In this document: piece by piece, positions 14,947-22,371 of the stretch
How the letters are laid out: each line of letters starts with the position of its first letter
How positions within the stretch are numbered: the first letter of the stretch is position 1
NCBI GenBank assembly: GCA_036171675.1
Contig: JAVHRO010000022.1
Coordinates: 1 to 22,371 of the forward strand
Length of the DNA stretch: 22,371 bases
Direction of reading: 5' to 3'
Origin: Vicingus sp036171675
Lineage (GTDB): Bacteria > Bacteroidota > Bacteroidia > Flavobacteriales_E > Vicingaceae
Made by a program: the position numbers and the translations under genes
The notes under the pieces: generated by a model
Database searches by the model: none
What the model was told of the DNA's origin: nothing
The model's input: the letters and a program-made list of their open reading frames with translations, nothing else

Positions 14947-15377
14947 GTAAAAAGTTTGAATAATTTTTTTTGAATCATCAATTTTGCACAAAAAATATTT
15001 TTTTGTAAATTTTAATTAAATCAGTTTTTAATTTTGATATTTTGTTAATAAATAATTTAAAATACCATAATATACCATAAAAAATTGATTTTAATAACCA
15101 CCTTAATTCTAATTAAACCCTAGTGGATTTAGCATATATTAATTTTAAGTTTTAGATAGTTCTATCAAACAAGAATTTGTTAATGAAATCGAAATGACAC
15201 TTTATCATTGAAAACTAATCCCAAACTGAACTAAGGGGTTTAATTACTTCTTTTTAAAGCCTAAATGATGGGTTGATGGCAAGTATTAAAAAAAATAGCA
15301 CTGCATCTTAATTAACTATGCCAATCGATAAAAACAAATACTAAACCATTATTTTATAGTTAATTTATTTGTTTCAC

Positions 15378-15385
15378 TATATTTG
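15378..15385 (+). promoter_or_regulatory. Bacteroidota -7 box for the acyltransferase gene
   Basis: TATATTTG is an exact TAnnTTTG match, 38 nt before the ATG. Its 3' half overlaps the left arm of an 8-bp inverted repeat (TTTGGATA / TATCCAAA) whose right arm ends 3 nt before the start codon. Confidence 0.5.
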
Positions 15386-15423
15386 GATAAAAAAATTACA
15401 ATAGAAAAATTCTATCCAAAAAA

Positions 15424-16533
15424 ATGAATAAAGAGCGTAGAATTTACCAGATTGATTTGTTTCGATTTATCGCAGCGCTTAGCGTATTGCTTTATCATTA
15501 TTTGTACAGAGGTTATGCTGCTGACAACATGACCACCTTAAACCTTACCGAAATAGGCGGATATTTCAAATATGGGTATCTTGGAGTAGATATTTTTTTT
15601 ATAATAAGTGGTTTTGTAATTAGCTTATCAATAGGTAAAGGTTCAATTTTTGCTTTTATAAAATCCCGTATAACTAGATTGTATCCAGCTTATTGGGTTT
15701 GTTTAATTTTAACTTTCACTGTCGTTTGTTTTTTTGGAGCTCCACGTTACTATGCAACGTTCAAGGAGTTTTTTGTAAATTTCTCAATGTTACAAGGGTA
15801 TGTTGGTGTTAAGGATATTGATGGTGCATACTGGAGTTTACTTGTAGAACTCAAATTTTACATGATAATTGGTGTGTACCTGATTCTAATTAAAATAAAG
15901 TCATTTAGCCTTGATAAACTTGCCTACATCTGGCTGATTTTAACCTTATTACATATTTTTTATAGCGAATTTTATTTGATGAATATTGCAAATAATTATT
16001 TGATATTTAGATGGAGTTCATATTTTATTGCCGGTATATTTTTTCATGAAACTTATAAAAAGAACCAAAAAACTAAATATTTACTTCCTTTATTCGTTTG
16101 TCTAGTAACCTCAATTTATTTGAGTATTTTAGATTTGAAGCCCATTTCTAGTCATTTTAATTCAAGTTTTTCTCCTTATGTTAATGGTTCTATTATTACA
16201 GTTTTTTTTGTTGTAATGTTTTTGGTAAGTATAGGAAAACTAAATTTAATTAACTCTTCTAAATTGCTTAAACTAGGAGTTTTAACATATCCTTTATATT
16301 TGATACATCAACAAATAGGTTTTATTATTTTCAACAATGTAGGAGACCAAATTAATAGGTATTTTCTTTTTTTGTCTACGGCTAGTCTTATGATATTTTT
16401 TGCATACTTTATTAATAAATTTATTGAAGTACCTATTGCTAAGTTTCTAAAATCTCTAATGGATAAAGTTATATTACATAATTCAGTTTATGAGTTTGTG
16501 ATTAATTTTTTAGGTAGAACGAAATTGAAATAA
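15424..16533 (+). CDS. Acyltransferase family 3 membrane protein (OafA/YrhL-like)
   Basis: The 369-aa protein is almost wholly hydrophobic, with about ten membrane helices, as in acyltransferase-3 proteins that O-acetylate or otherwise acylate surface polysaccharides, lipids or peptidoglycan. The first helix has the diagnostic R-x10-H motif: FRFIAALSVLLYHY, Arg14 and His25. GVDIFFIISGFVIS near residue 55 is the second family signature. No C-terminal SGNH domain is attached, so it is the short form. The substrate is not evident: no glycosyltransferase or polysaccharide cluster surrounds it. It is a single-gene unit with its own promoter box and a very strong terminator behind it. Confidence 0.92.
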   Translation: MNKERRIYQIDLFRFIAALSVLLYHYLYRGYAADNMTTLNLTEIGGYFKYGYLGVDIFFIISGFVISLSIGKGSIFAFIKSRITRLYPAYWVCLILTFTVVCFFGAPRYYATFKEFFVNFSMLQGYVGVKDIDGAYWSLLVELKFYMIIGVYLILIKIKSFSLDKLAYIWLILTLLHIFYSEFYLMNIANNYLIFRWSSYFIAGIFFHETYKKNQKTKYLLPLFVCLVTSIYLSILDLKPISSHFNSSFSPYVNGSIITVFFVVMFLVSIGKLNLINSSKLLKLGVLTYPLYLIHQQIGFIIFNNVGDQINRYFLFLSTASLMIFFAYFINKFIEVPIAKFLKSLMDKVILHNSVYEFVINFLGRTKLK

Positions 16534-16572
16534 TTTTGTTTTGATGGTTATGGTTTGAATATTCTATAAATA

Positions 16573-16616
16573 AAAAGTAGCCCCAAAAATTGAATCCAAT
16601 TTTTGGGGCTACTTTT
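16573..16616. terminator. Strong bidirectional terminator
   Basis: A perfect 20-bp stem (16573-16592 with 16597-16616) has a 4-nt loop AATC. Its ends are A- and T-rich, giving a T-tract in both directions. It lies between the acyltransferase (+) and the YqaE-type lipoprotein gene (-). Confidence 0.93.
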
Positions 16617-16635
16617 AGGTGTGAATTAAAATATT

Positions 16636-17235
16636 TTAAACAGACACTCCAGCAAATATTACCAAAAAGGCAAAAATCACACCTGGAATCCAGAAAAGAA
16701 AAGTCAACAACAAATCAACCCAAAAGTTGGCGTTTATTGCATCATCAAATAAGAATACAGCAAGTGGAGGTATAAATATGGCTAAAATGGCTAAAACAAT
16801 TTCATTTACTTGTGAAGCTGCTTTTTTGTTTAGCATTTTAATTGTTTGCATATCAGTCGAAGCTAATAATTCATTTGAATAATTTCTATCGAATTTATCC
16901 CAATGACGATATTCTTCATTTAGCTGTTTTGCTACCTTTTTTTTGGTTGCTTTTATAGCAACTTCTATATCTTGTTGGGTTAATGTTGGAACTTCTAAAA
17001 TAGACTGAATATCTTCAGATGTGTTGTTATTTTTTTCTACATTTTCAGGAACAACCTTTTCGATTTTAGCTAAATGTTCATCAATAGTAATTTCTTGCGT
17101 TGATTTAGTTTCTTTGAAATTTTTTAAATATTTTCTCTTTCCAAACGCACCCAATGCATTATTTTCTGTACTACATGAAGTAAGAAGTACACTGAATGTA
17201 TAAACTGCAAATACTCCTAAAATTAATTTTCTCAT
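16636..17235 (-). CDS. Lipoprotein with C-terminal YqaE/Pmp3 membrane module
   Basis: From the ATG at 17235 the product is 199 aa: a lipoprotein signal with lipobox LLTSC (Cys21), a charged, Glu/Lys-rich middle (about 30-140), and a hydrophobic C-terminus (about 142-198) that matches the YqaE/Pmp3 family: ILAIFIPPLAVFLF, FWVDLLLTFLFWIPGVIFAF. That family normally consists of free-standing proteins of about 50-60 aa with two membrane helices, linked in yeast and plants to membrane potential and stress. A start at 17259 would add 8 residues before the signal; I prefer 17235 because it gives a standard 21-residue lipoprotein signal. Lipid anchor plus two inner-membrane helices implies retention at the cytoplasmic membrane. 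It diverges from prfC. Confidence 0.85.
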   Translation of the reverse strand: MRKLILGVFAVYTFSVLLTSCSTENNALGAFGKRKYLKNFKETKSTQEITIDEHLAKIEKVVPENVEKNNNTSEDIQSILEVPTLTQQDIEVAIKATKKKVAKQLNEEYRHWDKFDRNYSNELLASTDMQTIKMLNKKAASQVNEIVLAILAIFIPPLAVFLFDDAINANFWVDLLLTFLFWIPGVIFAFLVIFAGVSV

Positions 17236-17333
17236 TTTTTTAAAAATTTGGTTAGGCATCTAAATTAGTTTTTAAATAGAGAATTTCTTTCTAGGTGGAT
17301 AAACAGTTATTAACAACATTAACTTAATTTTTT

Positions 17334-17341
17334 TACTTTTG
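17334..17341 (+). promoter_or_regulatory. Bacteroidota -7 promoter box for prfC
   Basis: TACTTTTG matches TAnnTTTG exactly and ends 7 nt before the prfC ATG, so the transcript should have almost no leader. No clear -33 TTG is seen. Confidence 0.5.
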
Positions 17342-17348
17342 CCGAACT

Positions 17349-18944
17349 ATGAGTTTAAATGAAGAAATTGCAAAACGTCGAACATTCGGTATTATTAGCC
17401 ATCCCGATGCTGGAAAAACTACTTTAACTGAAAAATTATTGCTTTTTGGAGGTGCAATTCAAACTGCTGGTGCCGTAAAATCGAATAAGATAAAAAAAAC
17501 TGCAACTTCCGATTTTATGGAAATAGAAAAACAACGTGGTATTTCTGTTGCTACATCGGTAATGGCATTTAATTATAAAGATGTAAAAATCAATATTCTT
17601 GATACTCCTGGTCACAAAGATTTTGCCGAAGATACTTACCGAACTCTAACTGCTGTTGATAGTGTTATTTTAGTTATTGACTGCGCTAATGGTGTAGAAA
17701 CTCAAACTAAAAAATTAATGGAAGTATGTCGGATGCGAAATACTCCAGTTATTGTATTTATCAATAAAATGGATAGGGAAGGACGAGACCCTTTCGATTT
17801 GCTTGACGAAATTGAAAGCACTTTAGGTATTAAAGTACGACCATTAAGCTGGCCTATTGGCATAGGTGCTACATTTAAAGGGGTGTACAACATGTTTGAG
17901 AAACATTTAAATTTATTTGATATTAACAAAACTAAAATTGAACGAGATATCGTTTCTATCAAAGATGTAAACGACCCTGTTTTAGAACAACAAATTGGGG
18001 AAAAACCAGCTAATAAATTGCGAGAAGATATTGAGTTAATTGAAGGGGTTTATGACGAGTTCAATGAAATAAAATATCAAGAAGGTGTTTTAGCTCCTGT
18101 ATTTTTTGGTAGTGCGTTGAATAATTTTGGAGTACAAGAATTACTTGATACTTTTATTAAAATAGCTCCTTCACCAAGAGGTAGAGAAACCACATTACGG
18201 GTTATTTCGCCAACCGACGAAAAATTTAGTGGTTTTGTTTTTAAAATTCATGCCAACTTAGATCCAAATCATAGAGATAGAATTGCCTTTTTACGAATTT
18301 GCTCAGGTAAATTTGAACGTAATAAATTCTATTACCATGTACGTAACGAAAAGAAAATTAAGTTTAGCAATCCTACTAGCTTTATGGCTCAAGACAAAAG
18401 TGTGATTGATGAAGCTTTTCCAGGTGATGTTATTGGTTTGTACGATACAGGAATTTTTAAGATTGGCGATACGTTGACCGAAGGTGATAAAATGGAATTT
18501 AAAGGTATACCAAGCTTTTCGCCCGAAATATTCAAGGAATTGATTAATAAAGACCCGATGAAAACCAAGCAGTTGGAGAAAGGCGTTGAACAATTAACCG
18601 ATGAAGGTGTTGCACAATTATTTACACAACAACCAGGTAATAGAAAAATAATTGGAACAGTAGGTGAGTTGCAATTTGAAGTTATTCAATATAGACTAAA
18701 ACATGAGTACAATGCTTCGGCCGAATTTCAATCCAAATCATTGTATAAAGCATGTTGGATGACTTGTGATGATGATAGTAAAATTGATGAGTTTATTAGA
18801 AGAAAAGCGCAATTTATTGCTACCGACAAAGACGGAAATTATGTGTTTCTAGCACAAACTGCATTTTTATTACAAAGTGCACAAAACGATTATCCTGAAA
18901 TAACTTTCCATACAACCTCTGAGTTTAAAAGAGCAATGGTTTAG
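17349..18944 (+). CDS. prfC: Peptide chain release factor 3
   Basis: RF3 is a translational GTPase that removes RF1 or RF2 from the ribosome after peptide release. At 531 aa it has the family length. The G domain is complete: P-loop SHPDAGKTT (about 17-25), the switch-I region with QRGISVATSVMAF, DTPGHKDFAEDT (G3), and NKMDREGRDP (G4). The GGAIQTAGAVK segment after the P-loop and the C-terminal domain (GELQFEVIQYRLKHEY) separate it from EF-G and LepA. The ATG start follows a -7 box at once. Its stop overlaps the stop of the convergent hydrolase gene by 4 bases. Confidence 0.96.
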   Translation: MSLNEEIAKRRTFGIISHPDAGKTTLTEKLLLFGGAIQTAGAVKSNKIKKTATSDFMEIEKQRGISVATSVMAFNYKDVKINILDTPGHKDFAEDTYRTLTAVDSVILVIDCANGVETQTKKLMEVCRMRNTPVIVFINKMDREGRDPFDLLDEIESTLGIKVRPLSWPIGIGATFKGVYNMFEKHLNLFDINKTKIERDIVSIKDVNDPVLEQQIGEKPANKLREDIELIEGVYDEFNEIKYQEGVLAPVFFGSALNNFGVQELLDTFIKIAPSPRGRETTLRVISPTDEKFSGFVFKIHANLDPNHRDRIAFLRICSGKFERNKFYYHVRNEKKIKFSNPTSFMAQDKSVIDEAFPGDVIGLYDTGIFKIGDTLTEGDKMEFKGIPSFSPEIFKELINKDPMKTKQLEKGVEQLTDEGVAQLFTQQPGNRKIIGTVGELQFEVIQYRLKHEYNASAEFQSKSLYKACWMTCDDDSKIDEFIRRKAQFIATDKDGNYVFLAQTAFLLQSAQNDYPEITFHTTSEFKRAMV

Positions 18945-19741
18945 TTATTTAGAATTTCATTCAACTTTTCGTGATACAACGCAAACGAATTGAGGTTATT
19001 ATGCGAACCATTTTGAATGGTTATTAGTGTCGCGTGCTTGCTTAGTTTAACCAATCGTTCACTAGAGTTATAAGGAACAGTTAAATCTTCAGTTCCATGG
19101 AATAAAAATATGGGGATTTTTATTTCTGGTAAATGCTTATTTATTTTAAATTGATAATGCAATAATATGGAATTTGGAAGATAGGGGTAATGATATTTCG
19201 AAACATCGTAAAAATTGAAATAGGGAGTTTCTAAAATTAAAATTTTAGGGTTGTTTTCGTTGGCTAACCTGGCAGCAATACCAGTCCCTAATGATGTTCC
19301 ATACAAAATAATATCACGTTCTTTATAATCGTATAATAACCTTTTATAAATCATTAATGCATCCGAAAAAATCATTCGCTCATTTTTAATTTTACCGGAA
19401 CTTTTTCCAAAACCACGATAGTCGTACATTAATATATTGTAGCCTTTTGAAGTAAAATCAACAGCCCGGGCTCCCCAATAAATTAAATTATCTGCATTTC
19501 CATGATGATAGTATACAATTCCTCTAGGGTTGTCTACTTTAAATAATAAGGCGTTAATCATGTTGCCATCATCGGTAGTATAATTTATTTCTTCAAATGG
19601 TTGGTCAAACTTAAATTCAAAAATATTCGACAAGGTTTCTGGATGGAAAATTAGCCGTTCTTGAAATACATACAAGGCTATACCTAAGCTAATTAATATA
19701 GTAGGAACCACGATTGATAAGTATAATAAGTAAGTTGGCAA
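18941..19741 (-). CDS. Membrane-anchored alpha/beta hydrolase
   Basis: This 266-aa serine hydrolase has one N-terminal membrane helix (about 4-25) followed by an alpha/beta-hydrolase fold resembling the ABHD13/YfhR/BEM46 group. The catalytic triad is visible: nucleophile Ser150 in YGTSLGTG, Asp219 in FHGTEDLTVP and His247 in NGSHNNL. The oxyanion region is YYHHGNADN (about 77-85), and YDYRGFGKSSG is conserved in the group. Substrate unknown; an esterase or acyl-thioesterase is typical. The start is TTG; the next Met (61) would remove the anchor and the first strands, so TTG is preferred. It ends convergently with prfC, overlapping by 4 bases, and diverges from the redox operon at 19828. Confidence 0.9.
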   Translation of the reverse strand: MPTYLLYLSIVVPTILISLGIALYVFQERLIFHPETLSNIFEFKFDQPFEEINYTTDDGNMINALLFKVDNPRGIVYYHHGNADNLIYWGARAVDFTSKGYNILMYDYRGFGKSSGKIKNERMIFSDALMIYKRLLYDYKERDIILYGTSLGTGIAARLANENNPKILILETPYFNFYDVSKYHYPYLPNSILLHYQFKINKHLPEIKIPIFLFHGTEDLTVPYNSSERLVKLSKHATLITIQNGSHNNLNSFALYHEKLNEILNN

Positions 19742-19793
19742 GTTAAAAGTTTGTTAAAAATGTAGCGATAATTTTAAAAGCAAATTATATCAT

Positions 19794-19801
19794 TAAATTT
19801 G
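19794..19801 (+). promoter_or_regulatory. Bacteroidota -7 box for the thioredoxin-SCO operon
   Basis: TAAATTTG is an exact TAnnTTTG match, 26 nt before the ATG at 19828. No TTG at -33 spacing is present. Confidence 0.45.
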
Positions 19802-19827
19802 AGCATCAAAAATTATTTTATAAAGTT

Positions 19828-21291
19828 ATGAAGAAACTCTTAGTTATTATAATCATTTCTAGCATTTGTTTGCCAGCAATAGCTGGTAACGACGGCTACA
19901 AAATTAAAATTAAGTTTAAAGGTTTGCAAGATACCACTTGTTATTTGGGTAATTACTTTGGAAATAAGCAATATTACAAAGATACTGCACGAGTTGATGC
20001 TAATGGTATTTGTATTTTTGATGGTAAAGAACCATTGCCAGGTGGAATTTACAGTATTATTTGCAATAATATCATGCTTTTCGAATTAGTAGTTAACGAA
20101 CCTATTATTGAGATAGAAACCGATACGGCCAACTATGTCAAAAAGATGGTAATTAAAAAGTCGGAAGAAAATAAATTATTCTACAAGCACTTGTTATTTG
20201 TAAACGATATGCAAAAAAGTTTAGCTGATTTGCAAGGTAAAATAAACGATTCTACTGCTACTAAACAACAAAAGGAAAATTATCAGCAACAAATTCAAAA
20301 AATTAGTGATGAGATTATCCAACTTCGTTTAAATATTATAAAAGAAAATCCAACTTCGTTTGTTTCAACAATTTTTAGGGCTATGAAAGAGCCTGAAATA
20401 CCTGTTTTTGCTGAAGAAAAAAATGATTCAATAGTTCGATTTAAAAAATATTTTTACATGAAGGACCATTTTTGGGATGATTTTGATTTCCATGACGATC
20501 GTTTAATGCGAACACCAATTTATCACAACAAACTAGAAAAATATTTTACCAAAATAGTTGTCCAATCGCCCGATTCTATTAATATTGAAGCCGATAAAAT
20601 AATTAAAAAAACGACCTTTAATACAGAGATTTACAAGTACACCGTTCATTATATTACCAACACTTTTGAGAAATCAAAATACATGGGAATGGATGCGGTG
20701 TTTGTTCACATGTCACTTAAATATTATACGCACGAATTGGCGTACTGGGTAGATTCTGTTCAAATAGAAAAAATAAGAGAAAGAGCACTTGCCCAAGAAC
20801 CCTTATTATTAGGTAAAAAAGCAATAAATTTAAGCTTGTTAGACACGGCAGGTGTTTGGCAAAACATGTATAAAAATAATGCAGATTATACCTTTTTAGT
20901 ATTCTGGGACCCTGAGTGTGGACATTGTAAAAAAGAAATGCCCAAATTGGCAAAATACTTCGAAACGATTAAAGATAAAAATATAAAAGTGTTTGCGGTA
21001 AGTTCCGATCACAATGAAAATTGGAAAAAATTTATTAGGGATAATAAAATGGATTTTACCAACGTAGCTGTGCCTCAAGAGGTATATAAAGACCAATTAA
21101 AGGTGAATGAATACGTATTAAGTGGATTAACTGATATTCCTAGCTTAAATTACAGCACCACATATGATATATTTACCACTCCTCAAATTTATTTGCTCGA
21201 TAAAAACAAAATAATTTTAGGTAAAAAATTAGATACTGACTTGTTGAAGCAAATAATGGAAAACCGATTTAAAATCTTTAGCAAACAATGA
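19828..21291 (+). CDS. TlpA-like exported thioredoxin-fold protein
   Basis: The 487-aa protein has a Sec signal (about 1-19) and three parts: an N-terminal DUF4369-like beta domain (about 22-110), a helical middle (about 115-320, DUF5106-like) and a C-terminal thioredoxin domain of the TlpA/ResA type (about 325-487). The active site is CGHC (Cys364, Cys367) in FWDPECGHCKKEMPKL, so it should be redox-active in the periplasm. TTPQIYLLD gives the conserved cis-proline region. Such proteins reduce disulfides in cytochrome c or copper-protein maturation, or act more generally. Its ATGA stop/start overlap with the SCO gene points to a joint role in copper-site or oxidase assembly; this is inference. 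No lipobox is seen. Confidence 0.92.
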   Translation: MKKLLVIIIISSICLPAIAGNDGYKIKIKFKGLQDTTCYLGNYFGNKQYYKDTARVDANGICIFDGKEPLPGGIYSIICNNIMLFELVVNEPIIEIETDTANYVKKMVIKKSEENKLFYKHLLFVNDMQKSLADLQGKINDSTATKQQKENYQQQIQKISDEIIQLRLNIIKENPTSFVSTIFRAMKEPEIPVFAEEKNDSIVRFKKYFYMKDHFWDDFDFHDDRLMRTPIYHNKLEKYFTKIVVQSPDSINIEADKIIKKTTFNTEIYKYTVHYITNTFEKSKYMGMDAVFVHMSLKYYTHELAYWVDSVQIEKIRERALAQEPLLLGKKAINLSLLDTAGVWQNMYKNNADYTFLVFWDPECGHCKKEMPKLAKYFETIKDKNIKVFAVSSDHNENWKKFIRDNKMDFTNVAVPQEVYKDQLKVNEYVLSGLTDIPSLNYSTTYDIFTTPQIYLLDKNKIILGKKLDTDLLKQIMENRFKIFSKQ

Positions 21292-21945
21292 AGCGATTAA
21301 TTCCTGCTATTGTAGTGATAGTGGTTGGAATGATAATAGCGTATTTTATTATTCAACCTAAAAAACTTCCTATTTATAATCCTTCAGATATTAACCCGAA
21401 ATTGGTTGATGAGTCGGTGCAAGGAGTTACCAAATTACATCGAGTTGGAAGCTTTTCGTTGACAAATCAAAATGGTAAAACGGTTACCGAAAAAGATTTT
21501 AACAATAAAATTTACATAACCGATTTCTTTTTTGTAACCTGTCCAACCATTTGTCCAAAAATGGCTAAACAAATGGTTAGAGTTTATGAAAAATTTAAAT
21601 CGAATAATGATGTGTTAATTTTATCACATACGGTAATGCCTGAGCAAGATTCAGTGCCTGTGTTAAAAGAATATGCCTCGAGATTAAATGTTGATTCTTC
21701 AAAATGGATGTTCGTAACTGGCGATAAAAAACAAATATATAGCCTTGCCAGAANNNNNNNNNNGAAAGACATATTTTGCGGCTATTACAGAAGGCGACGG
21801 CGGTCCAGACGATTTTGTTCATACCGAAAATTTTGTATTGATTGATAAAGAAAAACGCATTAGAGGTTTTTACGATGGAACATCAGAAAATGATGTGGAC
21901 AGACTAATTAACGATGTTAATACGTTATTAAACGAATACGAATAA
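21288..21945 (+). CDS. SCO1/SenC/PrrC family protein (interrupted by an assembly gap)
   Basis: SCO proteins are membrane-anchored thioredoxin-fold copper chaperones for the CuA site of cytochrome oxidase. This one has an N-terminal anchor (about 5-22), copper ligands CPTICP (Cys85, Cys89) and, beyond the gap, DDFVHTENF with the third ligand His, then LIDKEKRIRGFYDGT and a normal C-terminus. Ten Ns at 21754-21763 shift the reading frame, so the 5' part reads in one frame and the 3' part in another. The true missing length must be a multiple of three; both flanks share GAA, and joining them by that overlap restores LARKTYFA. The gene is probably intact in the organism. Its start overlaps the preceding stop by 4 bases (ATGA). 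Confidence 0.9.
21754..21763. other. Assembly gap (10 Ns)
   Basis: Ten unknown bases lie inside the SCO gene. The length looks like a placeholder, because it breaks a frame that is otherwise well conserved on both sides. Confidence 0.97.
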
Positions 21946-21950
21946 ATTGC

Positions 21951-22301
21951 ATGAACAGATACATAAAAATACTCCCATTAATTATTTGCATTTTACTTGC
22001 TTTTTCGTGTAATAAAAAGTTAGACCAAAAAGATATGTTTCATGGTAGAGCAACTACCAACAAGAAAAAAGGCCATTACGACACTGGAGTGAGAAGAAGC
22101 AAACCCATGAGTGTACAGTTAGCTGAAGCAAATAGAAAAGAAACTAAAGAAGCCACCGACCCTCGTATACAAGCTAAAAAAGAGGATAAAGAGCTAAAAA
22201 AGAAAAAGGCAAATGCCGATAGGGAAAGGGCTAAGCATAACAAAAAAGTTCGCCAAAAAGTAGAAACCACCAAAGGTAAACCTACTGGTGGAGGAAATTA
22301 A
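21951..22301 (+). CDS. Small, very basic lipoprotein
   Basis: The 116-aa product has a lipoprotein signal (1-19) with lipobox LAFSC (Cys20), followed by about 96 residues with a very high Lys/Arg content, low hydrophobicity and a Gly-rich end (PTGGGN). The middle (about 60-105) is a Glu/Lys/Arg helix-former, likely a single charged helix. I do not recognise a family. It starts 5 bases after the SCO stop, so it belongs to the same operon. Being basic and lipid-anchored, it could bind nucleic acid, polysaccharide, peptidoglycan or lipid A phosphates, but there is no specific evidence. It is complete within the window; no terminator is visible in the last 70 bases. Confidence 0.85.
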   Translation: MNRYIKILPLIICILLAFSCNKKLDQKDMFHGRATTNKKKGHYDTGVRRSKPMSVQLAEANRKETKEATDPRIQAKKEDKELKKKKANADRERAKHNKKVRQKVETTKGKPTGGGN

Positions 22302-22371
22302 TCTGATATTTTGAACTTATTTAGTCGAGCCTTAAAAAGCATTTAACATACTGATTGTTAATAATATAATG

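Larger units (their letters stand above)
14912..15423. other. Intergenic, AT-rich, no gene seen
   Basis: This 512-bp gap separates two divergent genes. It is very AT-rich, with no convincing ORF, tRNA or riboswitch. It holds candidate -7 boxes at each end (14939-14946 on minus, 15378-15385 on plus), two tandem copies of ATACCATAA at 15062-15080, and an 8-bp inverted repeat just before the acyltransferase start (15382-15389 and 15413-15420). Confidence 0.7.

Noticed and set aside
15062..15080. Two tandem ATACCATAA copies, considered as the start of a repeat array
   Set aside because: Only two copies of a short AT-rich unit are present, with no further copies in the gap.
1..22371. CRISPR array, tRNA or rRNA genes, prophage or defence island
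   Set aside because: No regularly spaced repeats, cloverleaf-like sequence with a TTCGAAT arm, integrase, transposase or nuclease-helicase gene set was seen on either strand.

Overview
This window is a stretch of core chromosome from a low-GC Bacteroidota bacterium, most likely of the order Flavobacteriales or a close relative. Three things point there: a secreted protein with a type A type IX secretion (T9SS) sorting domain, repeated TAnnTTTG promoter -7 boxes (two with a well-spaced TTG -33 element), and the gene pair pdhA-pdhC without pdhB. I see no rRNA, tRNA, CRISPR array, transposase, phage gene or recognisable defence system. Most of the window is housekeeping and cell-envelope genes.

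Left part (1-3725): ndk on the minus strand, a 147-residue orphan protein, the ribosome-rescue factor arfB, dapF (lysine and peptidoglycan precursor synthesis), a protein that may have a permuted papain-like (YiiX/NlpC-type) fold, and an overlapping GNAT acetyltransferase. A strong bidirectional terminator closes this block. Next (3746-9117, all minus): a T9SS cargo protein, a lipoprotein with a discoidin-like domain, a secreted orphan protein, and a two-gene signalling operon of a TPR sensor histidine kinase and a LytTR response regulator.

Middle (9310-13991, plus): mltG (peptidoglycan chain termination), cdd (pyrimidine salvage), pdhA and pdhC (E1 alpha and E2 of pyruvate dehydrogenase), and a small two-CxxC protein. 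Two intergenic gaps here, mltG-cdd and pdhA-pdhC, each hold a long inverted repeat of the kind dispersed between genes in this phylum. Then comes a minus-strand membrane protein ending in a PAS domain with no output domain, a 0.5-kb AT-rich gap, and an OafA-type acyltransferase.

Right part (16573-22371): a second strong bidirectional terminator, a minus-strand lipoprotein ending in a YqaE/Pmp3 membrane module, prfC (release factor 3), a membrane-anchored alpha/beta hydrolase, and a tight three-gene operon of a TlpA-like thioredoxin protein, a SCO1/SenC copper chaperone and a very basic lipoprotein. The SCO gene contains a 10-N assembly gap that breaks its frame; its flanks suggest that no sequence is missing.

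I found no clearly new multi-gene system. The best leads are the two inverted-repeat elements, the false-looking assembly gap, possible leaderless starts for arfB and prfC, and several envelope or signalling proteins with unusual architecture.
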